From contig CASIBY010000005.1 of the NCBI GenBank assembly GCA_949373095.1, forward strand, positions 174,955-238,954: 64,000 nt of DNA. The letters are read 5' to 3'. Shown here in pieces: positions 44,721-53,924 of the stretch. The notes under the pieces were generated by a model. It was given only the letters and a program-made list of their open reading frames with translations. It was not told the origin of the DNA and made no database searches. Positions within the stretch are counted from its first letter, which is position 1. Every line of letters starts with the position of its first letter. The DNA is from Candidatus Poseidoniaceae archaeon. GTDB lineage: Archaea; Thermoplasmatota; Poseidoniia; Poseidoniales; Poseidoniaceae. A program made the position numbers and the translations under genes.

Positions 44721-46442
44721 ATGGTCAAAATTGCAATTTATGTCGACACCTCAGGGTCCATGAATGAACGAATTTATGGTGAAATGGATGCGGACTTTAG
44801 TGGCGATTCCACTTCTCTTTTCCGTAAAATCACACGGAGCATAGGGATGAAAGGGCGGGTAAAGAAACACTTGGTTGCCAAAGCGATGTGGGAGAATCTT
44901 ATCCCGACGTTCAAAGATCGTCAAACCAAAATTTCAACCATTAACAGCCGAGGCCGATCACGACTGCTTGCACCGCTCGAATTCAGAAGTGCAGAGGATT
45001 TGTACAGGATTCAGTTTCCAAGACCAGGTGGCGGTACCTACCTTTGGAGATTTTTAGTCGAAGAAGCCCAAGAACTTGCCAAAGACAGCGTTGATTGGTT
45101 ATTTTTCTTAATCAGTGATGGAATGGACATGAGTTCTCCACCACCATTCAATGGTATCCATGGCTTCCAGCCCTGTATCCAGGCAATCAAACAAATCGGC
45201 ATTGATGTCGAGTTTCATATCATTGGACTTGGATTGCCCGATGACTCCGTCAATGTATTCCGCCAAGTAAGTGGTGCAAGTGGCGGTTCGTTTGTCAATA
45301 TTGTTGAAGCTGGTGACGATGTTGAACAAGCAGTTGAGGAAGTTGGAGGTGCTCTCGAAGAATCGTTGAACCCCATTGCGCGCATGGCCAGCCGTCAAAG
45401 AAGGCAACAAGAATACCTCGAGTCTCGGCAAGATGGCGATCTTGAGGTCACCACTGAAGTGGCTCCACCTACAACGTCATACACAGGCTATACCTATGGG
45501 GACATCACCATTGAAGACACCAATCCTGAACAACTCTCCCAATGGCAAAATGATTTGCTCCGTATCCGAGGAGATGAGAAAATTGAAAACATTCAAGCCT
45601 ACGAAAATTGGGTTTCAATGCGTTCAACGCCCTTATTTTCAGAGACTCCAGGGATTCCAATCGATTCATGGGCACTTTCTGCGGAAGATGTTACACAGAT
45701 TGCCAGTCTGAAAATTGACAACCTCTTCACTTTCCTCTCTCAAATCCGTAGATCAGATGTCCCAATAGAGAATCGGCGTATCATTGTTCGAGGCGACAAG
45801 ATCTCGGATACATTATTGGATACTCTCTCGAACTCTGGCGCCCGTGTCGTGCTTTATCCCGAAGAACTTCCACCACCTCCACCACCTGAATTAGATGATG
45901 AGAAGTGGGAGCGGAATGAATATGATTTCAATGATAATCCAACCCAGGAATGGGAGATATATCCACACCTAGGGACGAGTAAGGCGCGGTTTTCAGTTGT
46001 TGTTGACCCACCAACTTATCCCGATTATGTTGAGAAACTTTCTGAAGCTTTTGCCCGAAAGAACCTTGTCGCAGAGTTAGAAAGTAAATTACGTCCAATC
46101 CAAAGGTCTTACGCTGAAGCAGTCTTCAAGCCTTCATGGAATCATTTCAATTCGAATTGGGTTTCTGATGATTGGCCCTCTTTGCTTCCTCTTGAATCTC
46201 AAGCGGTTGGTGAAGCCTTTTGCGAATCGCTTCGAATTGCCTATATTCAAGTGGTACATGAATGGCTCATGTCACATGGTAGTCGGCCCAAATTCGTGCT
46301 CGTTCGCCTTTCAAATGAATCAAAGACCCTCGGACTGCATAAGCATCCATGTTATCTCGAATTCCAGACCCTTTTGGCAGATATGTTCCACTACCAAAGT
46401 ACGAATCTAAGAATCAACAAGCCACGTGTTGAGTATTGGTGA
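44721..46442 (+). CDS. von Willebrand factor A domain protein
   Basis: About 573 residues. The N-terminal VWA domain begins IYVDTSGSMNERI (MIDAS DxSxS, residues 7-11) with a Thr-containing loop GGGTYLWRF and LFFLISDGMDMSS. From about 220 on there is an Arg/Gln helix, then a domain with YTYGDITIEDTNPEQLSQW and a Pro run (ELPPPPPPELDDE), and a C-terminal alpha/beta region ending RINKPRVEYW that I do not recognise. No signal peptide or membrane segment, so likely an intracellular metal-dependent interaction protein. An open frame upstream of 44721 overlaps the TPR gene and is ignored. Confidence 0.85.
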   Translation: MVKIAIYVDTSGSMNERIYGEMDADFSGDSTSLFRKITRSIGMKGRVKKHLVAKAMWENLIPTFKDRQTKISTINSRGRSRLLAPLEFRSAEDLYRIQFPRPGGGTYLWRFLVEEAQELAKDSVDWLFFLISDGMDMSSPPPFNGIHGFQPCIQAIKQIGIDVEFHIIGLGLPDDSVNVFRQVSGASGGSFVNIVEAGDDVEQAVEEVGGALEESLNPIARMASRQRRQQEYLESRQDGDLEVTTEVAPPTTSYTGYTYGDITIEDTNPEQLSQWQNDLLRIRGDEKIENIQAYENWVSMRSTPLFSETPGIPIDSWALSAEDVTQIASLKIDNLFTFLSQIRRSDVPIENRRIIVRGDKISDTLLDTLSNSGARVVLYPEELPPPPPPELDDEKWERNEYDFNDNPTQEWEIYPHLGTSKARFSVVVDPPTYPDYVEKLSEAFARKNLVAELESKLRPIQRSYAEAVFKPSWNHFNSNWVSDDWPSLLPLESQAVGEAFCESLRIAYIQVVHEWLMSHGSRPKFVLVRLSNESKTLGLHKHPCYLEFQTLLADMFHYQSTNLRINKPRVEYW

Positions 46443-46598
46443 GTCTCTTCGCCTTTCGTTGACAATACTGGCTTTAGAAAATATTGTGTAAGTAACAGCG
46501 TAAATATCGATTTTAAAGTTTCTGAAATTGCGAATTTCAATACGATTTGAGTGGAGAGTTGAACAAGGTGAATGGAATCTTTTTTGCAATGAGGCAGA

Positions 46599-47315
46599 TT
46601 AGATGACTATAAAGAGGATTAATAAAGCTGAAAAAAGGAAAGCTACTGATAAATACAGTCTTTTATTTGCCTCTTTTTTCTTTAATGTAACAGCTCGAGA
46701 TATATTTGAGGCGGCAGCAGTATCGCCAATAGATTGGAAATAATCACTCGCCACCAAAGCATAGGAGTGGCCATTGGAGTAAGCAAGTTTAAAATTATAA
46801 AATTCAAGTGCTCCTTCAGCGAGTAGAATCCAAGCCTCTCTATTATTCAGATCATAATCGAGTAAGGCGACAAGTCGGCTGAAAAAGAGTTCAAGCGGAA
46901 ATATAAGTGGGGCAGTAGTGATGTCATCCATGTTGAACGATGATGGTGCCATACCCTTGAGATTAGCGTTATAGTAACGTCGAATCCCCTTTAAGCGAGA
47001 GTTACTAATGCGCGTAAGCCAACTGTTTGAAAACATTTCACTCGCTCTTCTGTGATCTATTTTCTTTGCTTTTTCGAGAATTTCAAATGCTTGGTCGTCT
47101 CTTGCTTCTTCGAAAGCATCAAGCATGGTAAGAAAATAGTTCTCAATATCCGATTGAGTCATTTGATTCGTAATTTGAGTAACATCTCCCATGATCACAG
47201 AATCATGAATCGTATTGGCCAAAGGCATAGTTGCAGTGGCGGGGGGGGCAGGAATCCATTTCGTCCCAGTCCACAAAAAGTCACCATCAGGACTTAGCAT
47301 AGGTCCTTCAGTCAT
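46599..47315 (-). CDS. Tail-anchored protein with Trp-box and DSVIMGD module
   Basis: 238 residues. MTEGPMLSPDGDFLWTG closely parallels the start of the 22142 protein. TKWIPAPP completes the Trp-box, and HDSVIMGDVTQ (residues 37-47) with a following acidic helix repeats the shared module. The middle is helical (possible single TPR-like pairs), ending in KKKEANKR and one C-terminal hydrophobic segment (LSVAFLFSALLILFIVI), so it is probably tail-anchored with the module in the cytosol. The upstream 155-bp gap (46443-46598) is AT-rich and otherwise empty. Confidence 0.72.
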   Translation of the reverse strand: MTEGPMLSPDGDFLWTGTKWIPAPPATATMPLANTIHDSVIMGDVTQITNQMTQSDIENYFLTMLDAFEEARDDQAFEILEKAKKIDHRRASEMFSNSWLTRISNSRLKGIRRYYNANLKGMAPSSFNMDDITTAPLIFPLELFFSRLVALLDYDLNNREAWILLAEGALEFYNFKLAYSNGHSYALVASDYFQSIGDTAAASNISRAVTLKKKEANKRLYLSVAFLFSALLILFIVI

Positions 47316-47363
47316 GATTTTACGAAGAGATTCAAAGGTTAAAGATTTCTTATTGAACTCTCA

Positions 47364-48200
47364 TCATACATTCGATGGTATCTTTTCCGTTTGAAATTTC
47401 ATCGGTGGCATCCATTTTGCATTGTTGCGGGCGTGGTCTAAGAGGTGCCAATAGAGAGTAGTAAGGTTTGTATCTGGAGAGATTAAAGCTGAATCTAAGG
47501 TGGCTTCAGTCAACGGCAGTGGTAGATTTCTCCAACCTCTTTTAGCAATCAGTGAGAGAGGGAATAAAGAGAGTGCTGGACCATTGATAGGTAGCCCCCA
47601 ATGGGTCTTCCAAGGGCGAGAAACAATGCTACTTTGGCTCAGTGCTGTGGCGACATCTTGCCACGAATTTCCTTTCCCAGCTTTCCGTTTGACAAGCCAA
47701 GAAGGATTAATCGAGGTATCTAAGACATAGCCTTGTTTAGCCAATACTTCTGCCATCCAAGGAGCAATATAGCCACCAGGTGCCCGGAACCAAGGCCTGA
47801 ATGAGTCCTTAGCAGAGGAGGTAATCATTTCAGTAGCCTTAGCCAATTCAGTTGCGAACGCCTCTTTATCCTCTGGCCAGGCAGACCACGATTTATGACT
47901 CCAGCCGTGGCAACCTACAGTAATTCGCGACCCGAATTTTTCTAAAAGTTCTAAAAACCACAACTCGAATTTGTTACTCAAAAACAAGTCCCCAATGACA
48001 AACAAAGTTACAGGATGAGTATGGGTTTCAAGCCACGAGGTAAACCCGCTCATCCCTCGAATAAATTGTTCCGAGAGTGCGTCTTGCATTCTCGATTCTC
48101 TGATGTATTCGTAGGTATGTTTGCTGCGCGTTGGATGGCCATAGAAGCTCGGGATGTGACGTAAATCGTCGAAATCAACGGTTAGCCACGTGGCGTTCAA
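47364..48200 (-). CDS. NodB-type polysaccharide deacetylase family protein
   Basis: 278 residues. WLTVDFDDLRHI supplies the first Asp motif, VGCHGWSHKSW the metal-binding His pair, and RPWFRAPGGYIAPWM the RxPxG/Y motif of the NodB fold. Such enzymes remove acetyl groups from amino sugars in surface glycans. No signal peptide is seen, so it may act on precursors inside the cell, in keeping with the glycosyltransferase cluster 9 kb away. Its start overlaps the end of the GNAT gene (4 bp). Confidence 0.85.
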   Translation of the reverse strand: MNATWLTVDFDDLRHIPSFYGHPTRSKHTYEYIRESRMQDALSEQFIRGMSGFTSWLETHTHPVTLFVIGDLFLSNKFELWFLELLEKFGSRITVGCHGWSHKSWSAWPEDKEAFATELAKATEMITSSAKDSFRPWFRAPGGYIAPWMAEVLAKQGYVLDTSINPSWLVKRKAGKGNSWQDVATALSQSSIVSRPWKTHWGLPINGPALSLFPLSLIAKRGWRNLPLPLTEATLDSALISPDTNLTTLYWHLLDHARNNAKWMPPMKFQTEKIPSNV

Positions 48201-48778
48201 GCCACTTCACCTCGAGGTAAATCGAGGATATGCAATCGATGAGGCACCGTACGTTGTCCGATTTCGATTCCAATGAATTGTTCTATTATCTCCCCATTCC
48301 ATTCTTCGCAAATACGTTTTGCAGTTGCTAGGCCAGCTTCGTTATGGGGGTGGACGGTAATCTCTATTCGAATGAAATCTTCACTTGTAATCGTTTTTTC
48401 TTCTAACCATTGAAGTACCGTTCGAGTCGCATCAAGGGCAATGCCTTGACGTTGGTAAGAAGAGCGAACCCAGTACCCTAAATTGTAGGATGATTGCAAT
48501 AATTGTAATTCATCACCAAAGCCGATTAATCCAACGAACGCACCCTTTTGTTCAGAACGAATCCACCAAAAATGCAGGCGGTCGACTTCTGATTGATTTT
48601 CGACATCGAACAACATGTCGCTCAATTGGCCTTGAACATTGTAGGTTGTATCAAGCCAAGGTAAAGCGGTTTGCGCCGCTTCAGGGTCTTCATTATACGC
48701 TTCTAAAAGCAACGGAAGAATCGCCTTACTCACTGGGATAAGCCGCATATCAGGGCGGAAATCAAGTTCGGGAGTCAT
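48197..48778 (-). CDS. GNAT acetyltransferase (RimJ/RimL-like)
   Basis: 193 residues. The acetyl-CoA fold is visible in GAFVGLIGFGDELQ, NLGYWVRSSYQRQGIALDAT (the R/QxxGxG/A pyrophosphate loop, here RQGIA) and IRIEITVHPHNEAGLATAKR. This subgroup acetylates protein N-termini, antibiotics or sugars. The coupling to a NodB-like deacetylase could mean a sugar nucleotide substrate, but that is a guess. Starts at the ATG at 48778. Confidence 0.85.
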   Translation of the reverse strand: MTPELDFRPDMRLIPVSKAILPLLLEAYNEDPEAAQTALPWLDTTYNVQGQLSDMLFDVENQSEVDRLHFWWIRSEQKGAFVGLIGFGDELQLLQSSYNLGYWVRSSYQRQGIALDATRTVLQWLEEKTITSEDFIRIEITVHPHNEAGLATAKRICEEWNGEIIEQFIGIEIGQRTVPHRLHILDLPRGEVA

Positions 48779-48788
48779 GATCAATCCT

Positions 48789-49958
48789 CTATGACAATTG
48801 AGCTACAGCAGTCACCACATGTTCATTGTTGGGATGGACATGCTCAGCCATAGAAAGCGTCCATTGTAAGTGCTCTTCACGATTCAAGGCACGCATTGCA
48901 GAACCGACGTGAAGTAGCATATCGAGATTATCTTCAAGGTGTGGGCCCAAGGAATCCAATGTTTCCGAGGCCTTCGGTAATTGACCTACTTTGATGAATT
49001 CAAGCAGCGCAACAACTTCGCGGTAGACTTGATGAGCATCCCACGCCTCTTGTGCAGGCCATGGCCATATCCTCGGACTCAATTCTGGGTTTGGAGTGGA
49101 TAATACAACAGTTTCTGCGACCTGTTGCTCAATTACGCTTTCAGGCACCTTTGGAGTATTAACCATTGGCGCGGATTGAACACTTGGAAGTTCAGGGGTA
49201 GGGATAGGGGCGCTTTCAAGGACTCTTGGGATCTCTGGAGTATGTGGAGCATCTGATTGGTTTAACTCAGGAATCTCGGGAGTAATAGGGACTGGAGAGG
49301 GGGCTACTGTTTCTGGCAAGGCGACCTGGGGAAGTCCTTGCGCACCATTCGGGAGTGGCTGTTGTTTAGGTTGAGTGAGATTCGCGAAATCCGGAATTTC
49401 AGGCGTGGCCTTTTTCAGTCCCGCTACAGGGCCGACAGTCCCCATTAAATCATCATCATTTTCGGTTTTAACCGAAGGGGAATACAGTTTCCCTAGCCCG
49501 ATGGGCACCGGTTCGATGGGTTTTCCAAGAGGATCTTCATCACCCATATCGAACATTACGGGGTTTGAGGGCGCATCGGACACATCCAACTCTACCTCGG
49601 CCGGAGCTTCGAAATCGACCGTTTTCGATAGTGTTGGAGTACTGCCTGTGATAAATTGGAAAGAATCTTTCTCTTCTTGTTTTGTTTCTTCATACTGATC
49701 TATTTCGACAGAAACATCTTCGATGGAAAGAACAGCTTCGACAGCGATTTCTTCTTCTTCAAGTTCGACATCAGCCATCAAGGTGTTCAATAAGTCCGAA
49801 CCAGTTGTTGAAGGGGTTGCCATCGGCTGATCTCGAGGGGCTAGATTCATCGAATAGTAACACTGAGCGCAACTTTCGACAGCGTCAGCGTTGACAAATT
49901 CACAGTAAGGACACACATTGCCCTCCTCCGAATTTCCATCTTTGCGACGCCGAAACAT
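48789..49958 (-). CDS. Zinc-ribbon protein with long disordered linker
   Basis: 389 residues from the ATG at 49958 (MFRRRKDGNSEEGNV). An N-terminal zinc ribbon (CPYCEFVNADAVESCAQC, residues 16-33) is followed by about 250 residues rich in Pro/Glu/Val/Thr with repeated TPEIPxx and LPxV phrases, surely disordered. A C-terminal helical domain of about 90 residues (WDAHQVYREVVALLEFIKVG) resembles a TPR-like repeat pair. No family name can be given; a tether or adaptor fits the layout. Divergent from the helicase gene. Confidence 0.68.
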   Translation of the reverse strand: MFRRRKDGNSEEGNVCPYCEFVNADAVESCAQCYYSMNLAPRDQPMATPSTTGSDLLNTLMADVELEEEEIAVEAVLSIEDVSVEIDQYEETKQEEKDSFQFITGSTPTLSKTVDFEAPAEVELDVSDAPSNPVMFDMGDEDPLGKPIEPVPIGLGKLYSPSVKTENDDDLMGTVGPVAGLKKATPEIPDFANLTQPKQQPLPNGAQGLPQVALPETVAPSPVPITPEIPELNQSDAPHTPEIPRVLESAPIPTPELPSVQSAPMVNTPKVPESVIEQQVAETVVLSTPNPELSPRIWPWPAQEAWDAHQVYREVVALLEFIKVGQLPKASETLDSLGPHLEDNLDMLLHVGSAMRALNREEHLQWTLSMAEHVHPNNEHVVTAVAQLS

Positions 49959-50113
49959 ACTGCCCACCACTCCGTCGTCCAATATTTTGGGTTTAATACA
50001 TGGGGTTTCTCGCCTCGTGAATGCTTCATTGTTGAGGGCATACGCTGATGATGTGCGCCGTTTTGCATTGGCTATGGAGGAGCGAGGAACAGTCCGTCGA
50101 ATGAACAGCAGTA

Positions 50114-52090
50114 GTGCTGAAAAGAAAATCGACCGAGAACTCGCTGAAGAAATGCCTCTCAAGTGGCAACGAGGCCAAGACCACTTTCTCCCGTTTCACG
50201 AAACTCATTCGTCGAGAACTCGATGATGAAACTGCAATGGTCGAAGAACGTTGGAAGAAATGGAGTAAGCAACGCTTGTTAGCAGCGGGGTTGACTTTGT
50301 TTGACTTGACAGGCCGAACCCAAGGCCGCTTTTTCGGGGAGCCTATTCTCGTGTTTGAAAATAAAGCAGGGTCGCGATTACCCATTCACCGATTTGGCCA
50401 CGGAGATATTGTTCTGATTTCACGTGCGCGCCCTTGGGGTGAAAAAGTCATTGAAGGCATTGTACTTGACAGAGGTCCTACACGAGTTCGTATCGTTGTA
50501 GCAGAGAAACCGAACGATTTGAAAAAAGGCACTTGGCGACTTGACCGAGGCGCAAATAGAGTCGCACATGACCGAATGCACGAGGCGTTGTCAACATTCC
50601 ATTCGACTGAAAGTGACAGTGGCACCGTGTTACGCGACGTCTTATTGGGTGCTCTACATGATATTTCTGCTTCCGCTCAGCGCCCGCCTGAAATCCGGGG
50701 ACAGAAACGCCATGGCCCTCTCGGTATTGGTAAAATGGAATTGAATCCATCACAACAAGTAGCCATTGAGGCAGCTATTACCCAACGTCTAACTTTGATT
50801 CAAGGCCCACCAGGTACTGGTAAAACGCATACGGCTATTCGCCTCCTTACTGCCTTTGTTCGCATGGGCCGTGGCCCAATACTCGCTACAGCAGAATCCA
50901 ATGTGGCCGTTGATAATTTACTCGAGGGGTTGCTTGAAATGAATATCAAAGCAGTTCGAATTGGCCGCCCAGTCAAAGTGCGAGAACATCTTCGAGAAGC
51001 AACGCTCGATGCACAAATTGAAAAACACCCACTGCAGGAAGAATTGCGCTTCATTCGAGAGCAGAACGATGAACTACGCCGTAATCTCTCTGGATTAAAG
51101 GGCAAGGAGAAAGGTTTGGCACATCGAGACGTTAATCAAAATTTCAAAGAAATGCGACAAATAGAAGGCAATATGATTTCTGCAGTCTTGGATGAGGCTG
51201 AAGTGATCTGTGCTACAACCATTGGAGTCGGGCACAATCTGCTGCGAGATCGACAATTCCCGGTTGTTTTGATGGACGAGGCAACTCAAGCAAGCGAGCC
51301 AAGTGCGTTAGTACCAATTACCCGTGGTTGCCGCCAGTTGGTTTTGGTAGGCGATCACAAACAACTCCCTCCAACTGTGATTAGTAAAGTTGCCGAAGAT
51401 GGAGGCCTTGGACGTTCATTGTTTGAACGGTTAATCGAATGTGGAATTGATGCACATATGTTAACCACGCAATATCGAATGCACCCCACGATACGTGAAT
51501 ATCCAAGCGCCCGATTTTACGAGGGACGATTGGAAGATGGCTGCAGTTCGGAGGACCGGCCTCCTGCTGCAGGATTCTTATGGCCAGATTGGGACCACCC
51601 TGTCGCGTTTGTACCGGTTGATGGTTCTGAAATCGTCGATGATGAAAGCAGTAGTAAATCCAATCTTGACGAGGCTGCAAAAGTGCTCTCAATTGTCAAC
51701 GACTTACTCAGTGCGGGAGACCTTACGCCGTCAGACATTGGGGTAATCACTCCATACAGTGGCCAAGTACGTCTGTTGATTGATTTATTCGACCAAGCAG
51801 GCGGGCGCGAAGAAAATGGCCCCTATGCAGGTCTTGAAATCAAGAGTGTCGATGGTTACCAAGGTCGTGAAAAAGAAATCATTGTTTTCTCAGCAGTCCG
51901 AGCAAACGATGCTGGCGAAATCGGATTCTTGAAAGACAGGCGGCGCCTTAACGTCGCCCTTACCCGTGCCAAACGTGGACTGATTGTTCTTGGTAATCTC
52001 AAAACCCTTCGTCATGATGGCACATGGCGTGCTTGGTTGGATTGGGCTGAAGAGCGAAACCTCTTCGCTTGGCATATTACTCACGGCTAA
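50114..52090 (+). CDS. Superfamily 1 helicase, UPF1/IGHMBP2-like
   Basis: About 658 residues. Motif I GPPGTGKTHTA (residues about 230), Ia ATAESNVAVDNLL, motif II VLMDEATQASEP, III VLVGDHKQLPPTV, IV TTQYRMHPTI, V SVDGYQGREKEIIVFSAVRA and VI RLNVALTRAKRGLI are all present, as in RNA/DNA helicases UPF1, SMUBP2 and Dna2-like proteins. A beta-barrel-like insert (GDIVLISRARPWGEKVIEG) precedes motif I, as in UPF1. The start is uncertain: the GTG here gives a Ser/Lys-rich unusual first 25 residues, while another frame from the ATG at 50101 reads MNSSSAEKKIDRELAEEMPL; a one-base frameshift near 50185 would join them. Confidence 0.9.
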   Translation: MLKRKSTENSLKKCLSSGNEAKTTFSRFTKLIRRELDDETAMVEERWKKWSKQRLLAAGLTLFDLTGRTQGRFFGEPILVFENKAGSRLPIHRFGHGDIVLISRARPWGEKVIEGIVLDRGPTRVRIVVAEKPNDLKKGTWRLDRGANRVAHDRMHEALSTFHSTESDSGTVLRDVLLGALHDISASAQRPPEIRGQKRHGPLGIGKMELNPSQQVAIEAAITQRLTLIQGPPGTGKTHTAIRLLTAFVRMGRGPILATAESNVAVDNLLEGLLEMNIKAVRIGRPVKVREHLREATLDAQIEKHPLQEELRFIREQNDELRRNLSGLKGKEKGLAHRDVNQNFKEMRQIEGNMISAVLDEAEVICATTIGVGHNLLRDRQFPVVLMDEATQASEPSALVPITRGCRQLVLVGDHKQLPPTVISKVAEDGGLGRSLFERLIECGIDAHMLTTQYRMHPTIREYPSARFYEGRLEDGCSSEDRPPAAGFLWPDWDHPVAFVPVDGSEIVDDESSSKSNLDEAAKVLSIVNDLLSAGDLTPSDIGVITPYSGQVRLLIDLFDQAGGREENGPYAGLEIKSVDGYQGREKEIIVFSAVRANDAGEIGFLKDRRRLNVALTRAKRGLIVLGNLKTLRHDGTWRAWLDWAEERNLFAWHITHG

Positions 52091-52135
52091 AGAGTTCAGC
52101 CAACACTTGACAAAGGGCAGACTCCACCGAGCACT

Positions 52136-52702
52136 ATGGCAGACGATGCAGTCAGCATCCACCAGGGAAGTGGAACACTTGCACAGGCTGTGCTTTCATC
52201 TGCACCTGAAGGGATGCTCATCGCCCCTGTATGGAAACGCGTTGCAGCATACATGCTTGATGTCGTTCTGTTAACTTTGGTTTTACACATCATGACCGGA
52301 CAAAGGTTGCTGATTACTCTGCCCAATTTTGGATTGCTTACTGAAGGATTGCAATACAGTGCGGGGTTTATCGTCTCTTGGATTGTATTTTTCATTGCCC
52401 ATTATCTTTACTTCAAATATACAGGACGAAACTTTGGCCGTTCGTTTGCTCAACGGGGATTTAGAATCGCCATTGTCCATGATAACGGCACTCTACTTGA
52501 ACACCACCACTGGGGTCCAAGAGCATTTGGAAAACTCTTCTATCTGCTTCCAATCGTTGGAGTTTTGTGGTTTGGTCTTCGTGACGTCATCCGGGGCCGC
52601 TCCAAAGAATCAGAGTACCGAACATCATTAGATGCCAAGAACCATACCGTTGCGGCCGTCGATTGGTCGTTGCCTTCTGAGACTCGCCTTCGACTGCGCT
52701 GA
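52136..52702 (+). CDS. RDD family membrane protein
   Basis: 188 residues with three hydrophobic segments. APVWKRVAAYMLDVVLLTLV carries the RDD-type R...D pair at the start of the first helix. FIVSWIVFFIAHYLYFKYTGRNFGRSFAQRGFRI and the last helix (FGKLFYLLPIVGVLWFGLRD) complete the pattern. RDD proteins are thought to act as exchangers or transport accessories; the substrate is unknown. It begins a plus-strand run through 55812. Confidence 0.8.
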   Translation: MADDAVSIHQGSGTLAQAVLSSAPEGMLIAPVWKRVAAYMLDVVLLTLVLHIMTGQRLLITLPNFGLLTEGLQYSAGFIVSWIVFFIAHYLYFKYTGRNFGRSFAQRGFRIAIVHDNGTLLEHHHWGPRAFGKLFYLLPIVGVLWFGLRDVIRGRSKESEYRTSLDAKNHTVAAVDWSLPSETRLRLR

Positions 52703-52766
52703 ACCCGATAGAGTGCATCATTGAAGTGAAGTAGGGTTTTGTAGAGAAACCTCTACGGTGGACAAC

Positions 52767-53915
52767 ATGAGTGACGACCATACAGTACGAGCGGCATCTC
52801 TTGAAGCCAAATTATCGACTGTTCTGATGGACATTGATGATGATGATGAAGACGTGATTTTGGTCTCTATTGACATGACCAACGAGGCCGCAATTCCACT
52901 CGGTGGACTCAAAGTTCACGTTGTGACCAGTGACGGAAAGAAAATCGAATCGAATTCGGGAATCTCTTCGCTTGGACCTGGGCTGACTCGAAACTTTTCG
53001 TTTGAGTTCCCTCTCGAAAAGGGTACATGGTCGTTTACGGTATCAGGTGCAGGACAATCACTTTCATTGGGGCCCTTTGAAGCGGACTTCACATACGAAG
53101 CAGAACAAGGTCGAGCCTTTGGCAACGCCATTGGCTCAAGTCTCTTCAGTGGAGCTTTTGACTCCAACCTCGACTCCTTTGGAAAGGTTTCAGAACGTGA
53201 AATTATTGATCCCTCATCTGTTGTTTTGACTTCATACAGTGGAGAAAATGCATCCGGTGGTTCGACCAAAATTTCTCTCGGCGCCTCCCCAACAGAGGTT
53301 GCGGAGAGTAAAGACGGCCCTCGAGTCCCGCCTTGGCAACAAAAGAAATCGACTGAACCAACTTCTGTTGAAAGCCCTGCACCCTCGGGCGACCTCCTTC
53401 TTCAAGCTGCAAAAGCAAATTCCGCAGCAGAGATACTACTTACAGCCACTCCTGAAGCTACAGTCACCCCTGAGGCCATTGAGCCAACTCATGTTGAGCC
53501 AGTCACTGCTGCAGCTCCACCTCCGTTGCCATCAAGTCCACCTCCTTTACCTGTCGAATCTCCAAATCCTCCACCCTCCGGCCCTCCGTCCGGCCCACCC
53601 GCCAGTCCGTCTTCCAACCCATCATCAGGTCCCCCCACAGACCCACCATCTAGCCCTCCATCAGGTCCGCCCGCTGGTCCTCCTTCCGGCCCACCATCAG
53701 GTCCACCTGCCGGTCCTCCTTCCGGCCCACCATCAGGTCCACCTGCCGGTCCTCCTTCCGGCCCACCATCAGGTCCACCTGCCGGTCCTCCTTCCGGCCC
53801 ACCATCAGGACCACCTGCCGGTCCTCCTTCCGGCCCACCATCAGGACCACCTGCCGGTCCTCCGTCCGGTCCACCCTCAGATGTAGCGCGACCATCCCGG
53901 CCAGGCGACTTGTGA
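52767..53915 (+). CDS. Protein with beta-sandwich domain and Pro-Gly repeat tail
   Basis: About 382 residues. Residues about 15-115 read as an Ig-like or CARDB-like beta domain (DVILVSIDMTNEAAIPLGG, GPGLTRNFSFEFPLEKGTW). A low-complexity Ser/Glu linker follows, then a tail of about 130 residues dominated by GPPSGPPAGPPS repeats. No signal peptide or transmembrane segment is seen. Pro-Gly tails often act as rigid or phase-separating spacers. Start at the ATG at 52767; a GTG three codons before is possible. Function unknown. Confidence 0.7.
   Translation: MSDDHTVRAASLEAKLSTVLMDIDDDDEDVILVSIDMTNEAAIPLGGLKVHVVTSDGKKIESNSGISSLGPGLTRNFSFEFPLEKGTWSFTVSGAGQSLSLGPFEADFTYEAEQGRAFGNAIGSSLFSGAFDSNLDSFGKVSEREIIDPSSVVLTSYSGENASGGSTKISLGASPTEVAESKDGPRVPPWQQKKSTEPTSVESPAPSGDLLLQAAKANSAAEILLTATPEATVTPEAIEPTHVEPVTAAAPPPLPSSPPPLPVESPNPPPSGPPSGPPASPSSNPSSGPPTDPPSSPPSGPPAGPPSGPPSGPPAGPPSGPPSGPPAGPPSGPPSGPPAGPPSGPPSGPPAGPPSGPPSGPPAGPPSGPPSDVARPSRPGDL
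53664..53879 (+). repeat. Six tandem 36-bp repeats coding GPPAGPPSGPPS
   Basis: Six head-to-tail units of 36 bp (starts 53664, 53700, 53736, 53772, 53808, 53844). The middle units are nearly identical at the DNA level; the last ones differ by a few bases (GGTCCA to GGACCA, CCTTCC to CCGTCC). Each encodes 12 residues in frame with the gene, so copy-number change would not break it. Degenerate versions extend upstream to about 53570. No spacers, so not a CRISPR array. Confidence 0.9.
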
Positions 53916-53924
53916 AGTGAGAGC

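Noticed and set aside
49918-50226. Separate 102-codon plus-strand gene before the helicase
   Set aside because: Only its last 40 codons look protein-like and they overlap the helicase frame; more likely the displaced helicase N-terminus than a gene.
53664-53879. CRISPR-like array
   Set aside because: Units are contiguous, with no unique spacers, and stay in frame as protein repeats.
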